In this document: in pieces, positions 9,701 through 17,434 of the stretch | How positions within the stretch are numbered: the stretch's first letter is position 1 | Layout: every line of letters starts with the position of its first letter | DNA from: Candidatus Altimarinota bacterium | Lineage (GTDB): Bacteria; Patescibacteriota; Gracilibacteria; UBA4473 | Reading direction: 5' to 3' | Length of the DNA: 37,466 nucleotides | Assembly (NCBI GenBank): GCA_018608565.1 | Contig: JABAZT010000021.1 | Coordinates: 2,892 to 40,357 of the forward strand | The notes under the pieces: generated by a model | Database searches by the model: none | The model's input: the letters and a program-made list of their open reading frames with translations, nothing else | What the model was told of the DNA's origin: nothing | Program-made: the position numbers and the translations under genes

Positions 9701-10148
9701 CTCCTCGCTTTGGCCCAATACCAAAAACCTCATGCATCACCGCTTTTACCAATCCTCCGATGTCAAATCCCAAATGACTATAAAAATCATCATCTTCTAT
9801 GGCCATAGTCGCTTTTGCCAGCCAAGGTGAAAATTCTTCAAGAGGAAGATACTCTCTATTTTCCTCTCCGTGAATGGTATAGAGCACATGATCTATTGGA
9901 TTGGCTCCTGGCTCTAGCGCTCCACGATCGTAGATAATTGTCGACTCGGCAAAAGCGAGTTCTTCTGAATTTTCACGATCTACCGGGGGGAGAAAATACA
10001 TCGTATATATAACCCCTAGAGCTATAAAAAATATGGCAAACCCAAGTCCTAGGAGGAGTATTTTTTTCCAATTACTTGGATGAAAAAATCCTATTAAACT
10101 AAGGAAATTATTTGGCTTGGATTTATAGTTGTGTCGCTTGAGGCGCAT
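6759..10148 (-). CDS. Class A penicillin-binding protein (PBP1-type) with C-terminal Ig-like domains
   Basis: A bifunctional peptidoglycan synthase of 1129 residues anchored in the membrane. One helix (about 29-52) is followed by a GT51 glycosyltransferase domain with the catalytic EDDDFYSHLGFD (118-129) and GGSTITQQLAKN (149-160). The transpeptidase domain has SSFK (Ser near 409), SLN and KTGTSN (near 597). After about residue 850 come two Ig-like segments (PKISIISPKKGSNLAPGEV and GPEIIFLGPLGG) and a further beta-rich tail, which makes the protein about 300 residues longer than standard PBP1A. The segment between about 690 and 850 is acidic and low in complexity. It overlaps the transporter gene downstream and is divergent from rpe. 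Confidence 0.95.
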   Translation of the reverse strand: MRLKRHNYKSKPNNFLSLIGFFHPSNWKKILLLGLGFAIFFIALGVIYTMYFLPPVDRENSEELAFAESTIIYDRGALEPGANPIDHVLYTIHGEENREYLPLEEFSPWLAKATMAIEDDDFYSHLGFDIGGLVKAVMHEVFGIGPKRGGSTITQQLAKNVFLSRDRTFSRKFKELFLAFKLEATYSKDDILELYLNKIPYGNNAHGAEAAAKTFFGKSARDLSIAEAAILASLPVAPTRFSPFGANKDLLLGANYYDEETGKYGYRKGRKDLVLQRMLALGLITDEEFSQAWGEAKAKEFTTYRTDIKAPHFVFQVRERLEQKYGQEFLRQGGLKIYTTLDREMQDEAELIVSQKGEYYGPEFGAQNIALVGIDNNNGEILTYIGGRDFFNKEIDGQVDVLTSRRQPGSSFKPLVFASAFEQGYSPASVLFDVETDFGGNYRPSNFNGEYQGPVSLRTSLNESLNIPSIKAAYLAGPQKILDTATVLGIKYEGTAKQHNVALGVGVAEVEPLSHINSLQAFAGDGSYYEPSFILEIHDSAGNVLEKIDHQKKKKEGLDPEIAALVRNIITDASTRPTTDDFSWNKLLDLGKYNNGAKTGTSNRVAANPEFNPEEPEDEDENPKLITVPGDSWTVGFTPHLVTGVWVGNNRGEPMNPGATGLAVAAPIWKSFNLAAHEILVKNGADPKKLYNEPKPLTVKTINKYSGKLATEETPEELRIDEYFASFNIPTELDDSIQEIEIDRRTGRPIEDGFTSFSTVKRKTLKLQSIRPDMANWQNPVDEWIKNHPKFIASLGVIFDEDSDDELALLDDELASLDPSNPTKRRLSRWDTRILSRDPSVIDPSGRNVPKISIISPKKGSNLAPGEVEIQVAASARFGVEGVEFYYDGRLADSASIAPFTGKFEIPTQTDLGSIHTIKAVVFDRAGSSSEAEVEVQIDVDTVGPEIIFLGPLGGQKIPYNTTVQILTNIFDRSSAVREFSFFLDEVPLNNNPNGSYGASFVAQGRLGRHTIKAVAIDVHGNITEKSIPVIFERERLFVESKPMISKIDAYRASAMVELVFPFPEKIEFAEIIVSQEGEIVFYQKIDEVTKFAQIQVPKSFEGSASIQLLSKYQEESGPYESPTKSLEW

Positions 10149-10289
10149 GTGATTTTTGTTTTAACAGAAAGATATTAGAGAAAGATGATGATTTGTGAAG
10201 CCTAAGCGATTATATGACTCGATTCCCAATTGGTTTAGTTTTTTATATTTTCCTCTAGAATCTAGTTATTAGTTTTTAGAAACGCTTTT

Positions 10290-10925
10290 ATGAAAATCTC
10301 GCCCTCTATATTAGACGCAAACTACCAATATTTTCAGTCAGAAATTGATTCAATTTCTACCGCAGACCGTATCCATTTAGATGTTATGGATGGTCAGTTT
10401 GTCCCAAATATCAGTTTTGGACCGCCCGTTTTCAAACAGATTAAGTTTCCGGTAGAGATTGAGGCGCACCTGATGGTGGATAATCCTGGTAACTTTTTTG
10501 ATATGTTTGAGGGCTTAGGATGCGTGGGAATTACGTTTCATATTGAAAACACAGGTGAGACGAAGGCTATTGAATTGTTAAAGAATTTAAAAAATCGAGG
10601 ACTCAAAGCTGGGATTTGTGTGGACGGAGATACAGAGATAGAGGTTCTAACGCCTGAAATACTAGAACTCTCGGATCAAGTATTACTGATGTCAATCAAG
10701 GCGGGATTTGGAGGACAACAGTTTCGTGACGTAACCTATGACCGGATCAAGTGGGTTCGATCTCAAGGATTTACAGGTGAAATCGAAATTGATGGAGGTG
10801 TAAATCTAGATAATGCACCGAAGCTGGCAGAAGCAGGAGCCGATATAGTAGTGATTGGTTCTGCCTTGCTAAAACAACCGATTGAAGATCGGGCTGGAAT
10901 TATTGAGCAGGTGCAAAGTTATTAG
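10290..10925 (+). CDS. rpe: Ribulose-phosphate 3-epimerase
   Basis: Interconverts ribulose 5-phosphate and xylulose 5-phosphate in the pentose phosphate pathway. The protein has 211 residues, usual for the family. Metal ligands are recognisable: His and Asp in IHLDVMDGQFVPN, His in EAHLMVDNP and Asp in EIEIDGGVN; the phosphate-binding end is IVVIGSALL. The flexible loop MSIKAGFGGQQF corresponds to the family motif MSVxPGFGGQ, with Pro replaced by Ala. A TAGAAA sequence ends 7 bases before the ATG, but no -35 element is clear. It is divergent from the penicillin-binding protein. Confidence 0.95.
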   Translation: MKISPSILDANYQYFQSEIDSISTADRIHLDVMDGQFVPNISFGPPVFKQIKFPVEIEAHLMVDNPGNFFDMFEGLGCVGITFHIENTGETKAIELLKNLKNRGLKAGICVDGDTEIEVLTPEILELSDQVLLMSIKAGFGGQQFRDVTYDRIKWVRSQGFTGEIEIDGGVNLDNAPKLAEAGADIVVIGSALLKQPIEDRAGIIEQVQSY

Positions 10926-10950
10926 TAATGAAAAATAATACACCTGCTTG

Positions 10951-10980
10951 TTGACTTTTTTCTATAACTTGCTTTATTGT
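10951..10980 (+). promoter_or_regulatory. Promoter of the orphan gene at 10987
   Basis: TTGACT (10951-10956), an 18-base spacer and TATTGT (10975-10980), ending 6 bases before the ATG at 10987. The transcription start would coincide with the start codon. Confidence 0.5.
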
Positions 10981-10986
10981 TCACCA

Positions 10987-11784
10987 ATGGCATTAGAACT
11001 TGTTATTGATAAAGACGCACAAGAAACCGCAGTAACCTCTGGAGGGGGAACCTATGAACATTTTCCTATGTTTATTCGTGTTCCAGATGAAAATGAAAAT
11101 CCTATCGAGATAGATATTCGAACACTCGAACCAAACCTAGATCAAGAAGATATTTCTCAAAATGGCGCAGAAACAGCAATATTTATACGCGATAATGGAA
11201 TTGAAACATCCGTATTAAACACTCTAAATCAAACTCCTTATCGAGAACGAATAATTCAAGCTGTAACATTTGGAATGCCAAGTGCTATCCAAGACTGTAA
11301 ACACTTAGCCCAATATGTGGCGGGAATTATTCCTCAATCTCTATTCTGTATGAGTAGTAAGGAGTGGGAATTCACACGAAGCGAATGGGCACAACTTGAA
11401 GATCATGATTTTTTTGCAATGACACCTGATGATACACCCAATGCAGACGAAGAAGATTCTCATGTTGGAATGCCTGTCGGTGATATTACGATTTCCAAAC
11501 TTAGTTTGAATCAGCTGGATCACATCATGGCCATCGCTCCCACCCAACTCGAAAATATATATCAGAAGAAAATACTTTGGTCTGTAACCCCTAGGCCCTC
11601 TGTACAAAAACGAGTGAATAATCTTGTTTTCCCTGAAGTTGTGGCTTATCAATCCATGATGGCCAAGTTCGATAAAATTACGGAGCTTACTAAGGATGAA
11701 TTAATGAATCTTAAATTGGAATTGGATACCTATCTATCTGCAGGATACAACCCTCTGCCAAACCCATTAGATGAATATATTTAA
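10987..11784 (+). CDS. Hypothetical protein, 265 residues
   Basis: No family is recognised. A TTG at 10948 extends the frame but lies upstream of the promoter, so the ATG at 10987 (MALELVIDKDAQ) is taken as the start. The protein is acidic, has no signal peptide or membrane helix and is probably cytoplasmic. It has a central Asp/Glu-rich stretch (TPDDTPNADEEDSH) and a C-terminal helical part (KFDKITELTKDELMNLKLELDTYL). It forms its own transcription unit after rpe. The 3' end overlaps a possible 39-residue frame at 11771. Confidence 0.75.
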   Translation: MALELVIDKDAQETAVTSGGGTYEHFPMFIRVPDENENPIEIDIRTLEPNLDQEDISQNGAETAIFIRDNGIETSVLNTLNQTPYRERIIQAVTFGMPSAIQDCKHLAQYVAGIIPQSLFCMSSKEWEFTRSEWAQLEDHDFFAMTPDDTPNADEEDSHVGMPVGDITISKLSLNQLDHIMAIAPTQLENIYQKKILWSVTPRPSVQKRVNNLVFPEVVAYQSMMAKFDKITELTKDELMNLKLELDTYLSAGYNPLPNPLDEYI

Positions 11785-11890
11785 AATATGGATTAATTCT
11801 TCTTTTTTCCCACAAGCACGCCTCACTCAAGAACTCAATCTGGGCGAATATTGTAGTTATTGGTTCGACGTTTATGAAGCCGCCAATTAG
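11771..11890 (+). CDS. Possible 39-residue ORF coupled to the preceding gene
   Basis: An ATG inside the last codons of the preceding orphan gene opens a 39-codon frame (MNIFKIWINSSFFPQARLTQ...) that ends at 11890. The composition is protein-like, with aromatic and charged residues mixed. There is no family match, and the frame is short enough to be chance. It could be a coupled small protein or the remnant of a larger gene. Confidence 0.25.
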   Translation: MNIFKIWINSSFFPQARLTQELNLGEYCSYWFDVYEAAN

Positions 11891-11925
11891 AATTCTTGAA
11901 GAGATACAGGTTTTTTAGTTTATTT

Positions 11926-11954
11926 TTGACAAGCCACATGGGTCGTACTAGTTT
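11926..11954 (+). promoter_or_regulatory. Promoter of the metallophosphoesterase gene
   Basis: A perfect TTGACA (11926-11931), a 17-base spacer and TAGTTT (11949-11954), ending 6 bases before the ATG at 11961. No ribosome binding site can fit, which indicates a leaderless message. Confidence 0.55.
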
Positions 11955-11960
11955 TGATGC

Positions 11961-12542
11961 ATGCTAGTCATTGGAGATACTCACGGACAATATGATAAAT
12001 ATTGCCGGATTATAGCCGATTCTGAAGAAGACACTTCTATTCAGGCTGGTGATTTTTCTATGAACAAAACTCATTGGTTGGATCATGAAAACTATCTTGA
12101 TTCAAGCAAACACAGGGTTCTCCGAGGAAATCATGATCCTCAACTTTTTGCCGCCAAGAGAAAATTTGATCTCGGTGATTATGGCGAATTTAACGGCGCT
12201 TTTTATATTCGTGGGGCTCAATCTGTTTCTCGTCCCCAGAAATCGAAAGGAATTAAATGGTATGAAGAAGAGGAATTGACTGAGAAGGAAGGAGTAATGG
12301 CGTTGGAAGCTTATGCCAAAGCAAAACCAGAAATAATGATAACGCATGATTGTCCTTGGGAAATAGCTCATGCCTTGTTTAATATTTCGATCAAGACACG
12401 AACAAATGTACTCCTTCAGCAAGCTTTTGAAATTCATCAGCCAGATTTATGGATTTATGGACATCATCACAAATCTGTCACAAAAACAGCAAATGGAACC
12501 CTGTTCCAGTGTTTGGGGATATTGGATTCGACGGTTATTTAA
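11961..12542 (+). CDS. Calcineurin-like metallophosphoesterase
   Basis: A 193-residue protein with the complete metallophosphoesterase motif series: GDTHG at the N-terminus, AGDFS, RGNHD, THDCPWE and GHHHKS near the end. These residues bind the dinuclear metal centre of phosphomonoesterases and phosphodiesterases. The substrate is unknown. The small size and lack of a signal peptide suggest a cytoplasmic enzyme. The ATG at 11961 is preferred over the out-of-frame ATG at 11957 because it begins directly with the first beta strand (MLVIGDTHG). Its TAA stop overlaps the stop of the convergent phosphohexomutase gene within a TTAA palindrome. Confidence 0.88.
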   Translation: MLVIGDTHGQYDKYCRIIADSEEDTSIQAGDFSMNKTHWLDHENYLDSSKHRVLRGNHDPQLFAAKRKFDLGDYGEFNGAFYIRGAQSVSRPQKSKGIKWYEEEELTEKEGVMALEAYAKAKPEIMITHDCPWEIAHALFNISIKTRTNVLLQQAFEIHQPDLWIYGHHHKSVTKTANGTLFQCLGILDSTVI

Positions 12543-13909
12543 ATTAACCCCCTCAATATTTCAACCAACTCCTTTCGTTTCTCCTCCAAACCTACCTCAT
12601 CCTGTGCCTCAATCCGCACCGATATTTTCGGAGAAGTATTGGAGCATCTAATAATTGCCCATTCGAGATTGCCGTAGTCTATACGTATTCCATCAACCGT
12701 CTTCGCTTCTGGATATTTTTCAAGCAATTGGCTTGTTACTTTTTCTAGGATTTTAAATTTATCTTCATCGGGAACGATGAATTTTTCCGCATATTCATAG
12801 AGCTCCGCCCAGCCAGTCGTCACCTCTGTTATGAGTGATGTATTTGTTTCTACTGCACTGAGAAATCGAAGCACGGCTAAAATCGCATCATCGTGCCCGT
12901 AGAAATTTTCCCCAAACATGAAATGTCCTGATTGCTCTCCTCCTAGGAGTGCTTTTTCTGATTTCATTGATTCTTCTATGAAGGAATGTCCAGTTGCACA
13001 CTGGATTGGGTTCCCTCCTAATGCCTTCACTTTTTCGACCAAAACAGAAGAACTCATAATATCATATATGATCTTTTCTCCTGGATTTCGACTCAGAAAA
13101 TCTGCGGCGAGGACGTAGTTGATTTTGTCGGCATTGAGGCACGTCCCTTCTGCCAGGATAATCCCCACTCGATCTCCATCTCCATCAAAACTAACTCCAA
13201 AGTCAGCTCCTACTTCGAGGACTTTGGCTCGACAATGTTCTAAATTTTCTGGTTCTTCGGGATCTGGCTGATGGTTTGGAAATCTAGTATCTAGATCACA
13301 GTAGAGTTCCACGACTTCATACCCAAAAGCCTCTAATATTTGTGGATACCAGAGCCCTGAAACTCCGTTCCCTGCATCTAATACTATTTCATTTTTTTCT
13401 TTTATTTGAATGATTGATTCTAGCTTTTGCAAGTATCTTGCTTCATATACATACTCCCCTAATTCAAGATCCTTGATACTTAATTCTTCTGCACCAAAAG
13501 TCTTTGCTATGTCTTTTATCTTCTGGATTTCATTACCACACACTGAACCGGATCGATCGTGTAGTTTGAGCCCGTTGTCATACCAGGGATTGTGCGAGGC
13601 AGAGAGTTGTATCGATGCATCAAAATCACCTGCATGAAACGCATAATAATTCATCGGTGTTGTTATGATACCTCCGAGCTCAACCTCACATCCTACATCT
13701 TGAAGCCCAGAAACCACGGCTGGAAACAGATCTTCCATAGACTGCCGTCCATCCCCTGATACAAATACTTTTATTTTTTTAGTCTTTAGTTTTTCCTGTT
13801 CGTAAATTCCAAATGCTTTTGCAATACAGTAAAACCCTTCCGCATCATAGTCTTCATAGGCTTTTCCTCGGATATCATAGGCACGGAATATTTTGTCAGA
13901 GAGAATCAT
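12539..13909 (-). CDS. Phosphomannomutase/phosphoglucomutase
   Basis: An alpha-D-phosphohexomutase of 456 residues that moves phosphate between C1 and C6 of mannose or glucose, supplying sugar nucleotides for surface polysaccharides. It shows the phosphoserine loop QLSASHNPWYDNGLKL, the Mg-binding DGDGDR, and the sugar-binding loop GGEQSGHF. The C-terminal phosphate-binding loop appears as RCSNTSPKISVRIEA. All four domains are present. The N-terminus MILSDKIFRAYDIRGK matches the ManB/AlgC type. A TAAAAT lies 9 bases upstream of the ATG. It follows trmB on the same strand after a 75-base gap. Confidence 0.93.
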   Translation of the reverse strand: MILSDKIFRAYDIRGKAYEDYDAEGFYCIAKAFGIYEQEKLKTKKIKVFVSGDGRQSMEDLFPAVVSGLQDVGCEVELGGIITTPMNYYAFHAGDFDASIQLSASHNPWYDNGLKLHDRSGSVCGNEIQKIKDIAKTFGAEELSIKDLELGEYVYEARYLQKLESIIQIKEKNEIVLDAGNGVSGLWYPQILEAFGYEVVELYCDLDTRFPNHQPDPEEPENLEHCRAKVLEVGADFGVSFDGDGDRVGIILAEGTCLNADKINYVLAADFLSRNPGEKIIYDIMSSSVLVEKVKALGGNPIQCATGHSFIEESMKSEKALLGGEQSGHFMFGENFYGHDDAILAVLRFLSAVETNTSLITEVTTGWAELYEYAEKFIVPDEDKFKILEKVTSQLLEKYPEAKTVDGIRIDYGNLEWAIIRCSNTSPKISVRIEAQDEVGLEEKRKELVEILRGLI

Positions 13910-13984
13910 GGATGAGAAATTTTAATTCCCTTGAATCATAACTGATTCTTATTCTTGATAAAGGAAATCCTTATATATTATTTT

Positions 13985-14599
13985 TTAGGAATTTAGTTTT
14001 TCCCCCTGTTTAAACTTCATTCGATAAATTGTATTTCCTTCTGATACCTTTGCTGATTCCCAGTCCGTCTGAAGTCCATAAGGCGATGTATCAAAATACT
14101 CAATCGTTGAATATGAAGATTCCTGCAAAACTTCGACCGTTTCTTCAAATAAAAATTGCTGATCGGTCTGAAAAACAAATTCTGTTTCTGACGGAAGCCA
14201 CTTGGCCGTTTTTTCTAAAAACTTAGAACTTATAAATCTTCGTTTTTTGTGTCGATCTTTGAACCAAGGATCTGGAAAATTTACAAAGATTTGTTCAATT
14301 TTTGCTCCTTGCTGAATACAAGGCTCAAGAATATTTTGAAAGTTTAATCCGGCATCTCCATGAAAAATGACACAGTTATCTCTTCCTTCAAATCTTTTTC
14401 TCAAATCCTCAGCGATTGGACGTCGAATCTCAAAAAGAATAAAATTGTGATCTGGGAATTGCAGAGACAAATCATCCATAAACTCACCTCTATAGGCTCC
14501 AACATCAACAAACACAGGATGATCATTTCCGAATCCTTCAAAATGAAATTCTTCTGTAATCGAAAGTGGATTTACGTGTGCGCGAACTCGTTTACTCAT
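13985..14599 (-). CDS. trmB: tRNA (guanine-N7-)-methyltransferase
   Basis: Uses S-adenosylmethionine to methylate G46 in the variable loop of tRNA. The SAM-binding motif is FVDVGAYRGEF, followed by FEIRRP and the diagnostic FPDPWFKDRHKKRR. The C-terminal signature EGNTIYRMKF is present. The protein has 204 residues. An in-frame TTG at 14608 would add three residues, but the ATG at 14599 (MSKRVRAHVNP) is the natural start. It lies 42 bases after the pilin-like gene on the same strand and may be co-transcribed with it. Confidence 0.93.
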   Translation of the reverse strand: MSKRVRAHVNPLSITEEFHFEGFGNDHPVFVDVGAYRGEFMDDLSLQFPDHNFILFEIRRPIAEDLRKRFEGRDNCVIFHGDAGLNFQNILEPCIQQGAKIEQIFVNFPDPWFKDRHKKRRFISSKFLEKTAKWLPSETEFVFQTDQQFLFEETVEVLQESSYSTIEYFDTSPYGLQTDWESAKVSEGNTIYRMKFKQGEKLNS

Positions 14600-14641
14600 C
14601 AAAAACAAGCTAACTATTAAGTAAAAACTAGCAACTATTCA

Positions 14642-15766
14642 CTAGTCGAAAATCACATATTTAAAGTTTTGATTAGCGACTTCTTCTTTGAGTTCTATTT
14701 CAATTTTTTGATTAAAACTCCCTAGATCTACGACCTCTGCAATGATTGTATAATAGGGAAGTGGAACATCCTTGGAGGTCTCAATAACATATGGAATCCC
14801 TCGCATTTTTTTCCCATCCGTCCCTTCAAACGAAACAAGACCTGTATTGAAACTCACCATAAAATCTTTGTATGGGGCATCCGGGGGAGCTCCTCCATTT
14901 TCAAATTCTCTTCCATTTGTGAAGTCTGTCATCTTGTATGGAGCTCCGCTGTTGGATTCGTCTAATTTATGATTCTTTTTAAACCCAACCGTCCCACCAC
15001 CATTAAGGCCTATTTCATCATCCAATGTGATTTCCATTATGGCGCCTTCATTATAATCCGACTTGCAGAAATTATGAGTTTTGGCCCCATCTCCGCAGTG
15101 TTTCCTTGTTTCCTCATCTTCTGCTACCGCAAACTGCTCTGTTCTTCTTTTGGAGATACGAGTTAGACCCCAATCAAGGAAAATCCCATCATCGGGCTCA
15201 TTGTCCGCATTTTCCTCTGGAAAATTTATCACCCTTGTGAGTTTTCCATATTTTTTTTCAAATGCAGCTTGATCTGTTCCTAGGTCTCCGGAGGTTTTGT
15301 GAAATGAAGCTGTAAAATTATTTTTTCCAAACTGATCTTTACTTCCCTCGCTGTCTTTGTTTGGATAATTTATAGGCGCATCCTTGAGACTTGTAGCGCC
15401 ATCCCAATGCAGTGGTATATCTACGGCCTCCCCCTCTCCCAGCAGGCCTAAATATTTCTCATTATGCCCTCCTCGACCATTTACCGTCCATTTCACATCC
15501 ATATTACTGCTATACATCTGTAGTATCTGTTCTGCATTTTGATCTGGAAAATGAACCCCTCTTCCTCTGGCCTTCTTATGAAATAACGCCGCCTCAATTC
15601 CAGCCTCAGATCCATAAAAAAACTTAATTGAATTTTCAATGTCTTCTGATCGCTGATGGGATCTTTCCACAGAGGTTATTACAGCCATAGCCATAGCCAT
15701 CACTAGGAGAGAGGCTCCAAGTGATACCAAGAGTGATATACCTTCTGCTTTTTGTTTTAGGTTCAT
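14642..15766 (-). CDS. PilX-like type IV pilus minor pilin
   Basis: The protein has 374 residues from the ATG at 15766, where a GGAG lies about 8 bases upstream; the open frame extends 62 codons further upstream but that part has no support. The N-terminus, MNLKQKAEGISLLVSLGASL, has a short basic leader, a Gly before a long hydrophobic helix, and a polar helix with SEAGIEAAL. This is the layout of PilX/PilK-type prepilin-like proteins cut by PilD. The remaining 300 residues are a polar beta-rich domain of unknown fold with two cysteines in HCGDGAKTHNFC. No other pilus gene is nearby. Assignment rests on the N-terminal helix only. Confidence 0.65.
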   Translation of the reverse strand: MNLKQKAEGISLLVSLGASLLVMAMAMAVITSVERSHQRSEDIENSIKFFYGSEAGIEAALFHKKARGRGVHFPDQNAEQILQMYSSNMDVKWTVNGRGGHNEKYLGLLGEGEAVDIPLHWDGATSLKDAPINYPNKDSEGSKDQFGKNNFTASFHKTSGDLGTDQAAFEKKYGKLTRVINFPEENADNEPDDGIFLDWGLTRISKRRTEQFAVAEDEETRKHCGDGAKTHNFCKSDYNEGAIMEITLDDEIGLNGGGTVGFKKNHKLDESNSGAPYKMTDFTNGREFENGGAPPDAPYKDFMVSFNTGLVSFEGTDGKKMRGIPYVIETSKDVPLPYYTIIAEVVDLGSFNQKIEIELKEEVANQNFKYVIFD

Positions 15767-15850
15767 TTTGTTTGCTCCATTGTAATGGAAGGTGAAAAGA
15801 AACAACAGATTTTCCTTGTAGGTGATGAAAGAGCCATTTAAGATAGAGGT

Positions 15851-17401
15851 ATGAAGAAAAAAATAATGCTTATCATCCTTGATGGTTTTGGAGAAGGAAA
15901 GCCTACTCCAACCAACGCTGTACACATGGCTAAAACTCCATTCATTGATCAACTTCGAAAAGATTATTCAAACACGCTCATAGAGCCTGGAGGTGTTCAC
16001 GTTGGAGTACTAGAAAAGATGTTTGGAAGTAGTGGCGTCGGACATAATACAATTGGAACTGGAACTTGTGTGAGACAAGCGATTAAGGTGATTGATGATG
16101 CTCTCAAGAGTGGTGAATTTTTTGAGAATTCAGCCTTGATAGGAGCTATAAAACATGCAAAAAAGAACGACTCAAATCTTCACCTTTTTGGAATTGGGGC
16201 TGATTCTATGCTTCACGCCTACAAGCCATTTATTTTTGGTCTTTTAGATATCTGTAATCAGCAAGATTTCCCCGGAGATAGAGTGTTCCTCCATCTAGCT
16301 ACTGATGGCCGAGATAATCCGCCCAACCAAGGGATTGAGGATTTTGCACATATTGAACGCGTATGCCAAGAAAAAGGAGTGGGGAAAATTGCTTCTATTG
16401 TTGGACGAATCTTCTACGACCGAGGACAAGATTGGCCTAGAACAGAAGCTCTTTATGATCTTTTTACAGACCCAACCCATGAGACTATAACGGACCACCA
16501 GGCCTTTCTCCGAGAGGAATATAAAAATCAAACATGGGATCAGATGCACCAACCAAAAGCGATTGCCGATGAAAATGGTATACTTCCTCGAATGAAATCT
16601 GGAGATGCTATTATAAATTTTGCAATTCGAGCTGACCGTGGAAGACAACCAACTGAGGCGATTGCTAATCCTGATTTCGATGGATTTGAAAGGAAACACA
16701 AACTTGAGAATATTTATTTCACCGGTCTCATTCCCTATGACCATGCCTATGACAAATTTGCCCATTATGGATTTGAGGAAGACATCTGTACGATCTGTCT
16801 TTCAGAGGTGGTAGATAAGGCAGAATACAGACATCTTCATATTGCTGGAAAAGAAAAATTCATCTTCGTAACCTATAATTTCAACCGTTGTGCGAATTTG
16901 AACCTCCCAGGAGAAACGTTTGTCCAAGCTGATCAAACAAAAGACGTTGATACATTTGATCTAAATCCTGAGATGTCAGCCCCAAATGTAACTAAAACGT
17001 TACTAGAAGAGCTGGAAAAAGGAGAACAAGATCTGTATTTCATTAACTATGAAAACCCTGACCAGGTTGGACATACGGGAGATCTACAGGCGGCGATAGA
17101 GGCTTGTGAAGCCGTAGAATTAGGACTTTCTCAGGTAGTCCCAAAAGCTCTTGAAAAAGGATTTGAAGTACTGATAACCGCGGATCATGGAAATGCGGAC
17201 GAAATGGTTGATGATCAGGGACGCCCACATGTGGCTCATACGTTCAATCCGGTTCCGTTTATCTTTGTTTCAGATACAAGAAAACCACAACTCCGATCGG
17301 ATGGAGATCTAGCTGATATCGCTCCGACCATTATTGATATGTTGGATCTAGAGGTTCCGGAAGAAATGACTGGATCGAGTTTGATTGATAAGAGTGATTG
17401 A
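15851..17401 (+). CDS. gpmI: Cofactor-independent phosphoglycerate mutase (variant nucleophile loop)
   Basis: Interconverts 3- and 2-phosphoglycerate with a two-metal phosphatase-like site. The protein has 516 residues, as usual. Metal ligands are all visible: Asp11 in IILDGFG, Ser61, Asp and His in NPDQVGHTG, Asp-His in TADHGNADEM, and His in VAHTFNPVPF. Substrate-binding residues include TDGRDNPP and IRADRGR. The nucleophile loop reads FGSSGVGHNTIGTGT instead of the almost invariant MGNSEVGHLNIGAGR, so the Asn before Ser61 and the Glu after it are changed. It is divergent from the pilin-like gene. The stop is TGA, showing that TGA is not recoded. Confidence 0.93.
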   Translation: MKKKIMLIILDGFGEGKPTPTNAVHMAKTPFIDQLRKDYSNTLIEPGGVHVGVLEKMFGSSGVGHNTIGTGTCVRQAIKVIDDALKSGEFFENSALIGAIKHAKKNDSNLHLFGIGADSMLHAYKPFIFGLLDICNQQDFPGDRVFLHLATDGRDNPPNQGIEDFAHIERVCQEKGVGKIASIVGRIFYDRGQDWPRTEALYDLFTDPTHETITDHQAFLREEYKNQTWDQMHQPKAIADENGILPRMKSGDAIINFAIRADRGRQPTEAIANPDFDGFERKHKLENIYFTGLIPYDHAYDKFAHYGFEEDICTICLSEVVDKAEYRHLHIAGKEKFIFVTYNFNRCANLNLPGETFVQADQTKDVDTFDLNPEMSAPNVTKTLLEELEKGEQDLYFINYENPDQVGHTGDLQAAIEACEAVELGLSQVVPKALEKGFEVLITADHGNADEMVDDQGRPHVAHTFNPVPFIFVSDTRKPQLRSDGDLADIAPTIIDMLDLEVPEEMTGSSLIDKSD

Positions 17402-17426
17402 CTTTTATCTTGAATTAACGCATTTG
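17398..17426 (+). promoter_or_regulatory. Possible promoter of the orphan gene at 17435
   Basis: TTGACT (17398-17403) overlaps the gpmI stop codon. After 17 bases a poor -10 (CATTTG, 17421-17426) ends 8 bases before the ATG at 17435. The spacing fits the leaderless pattern, but the -10 match is weak. Confidence 0.3.
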
Positions 17427-17434
17427 TGTGCCAC

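Noticed and set aside
15767-15952. 62-codon N-terminal extension of the pilin-like gene
   Set aside because: The extension runs across the start of the divergent gpmI gene and lacks a signal; the ATG at 15766 gives a proper prepilin-type N-terminus with a GGAG upstream.
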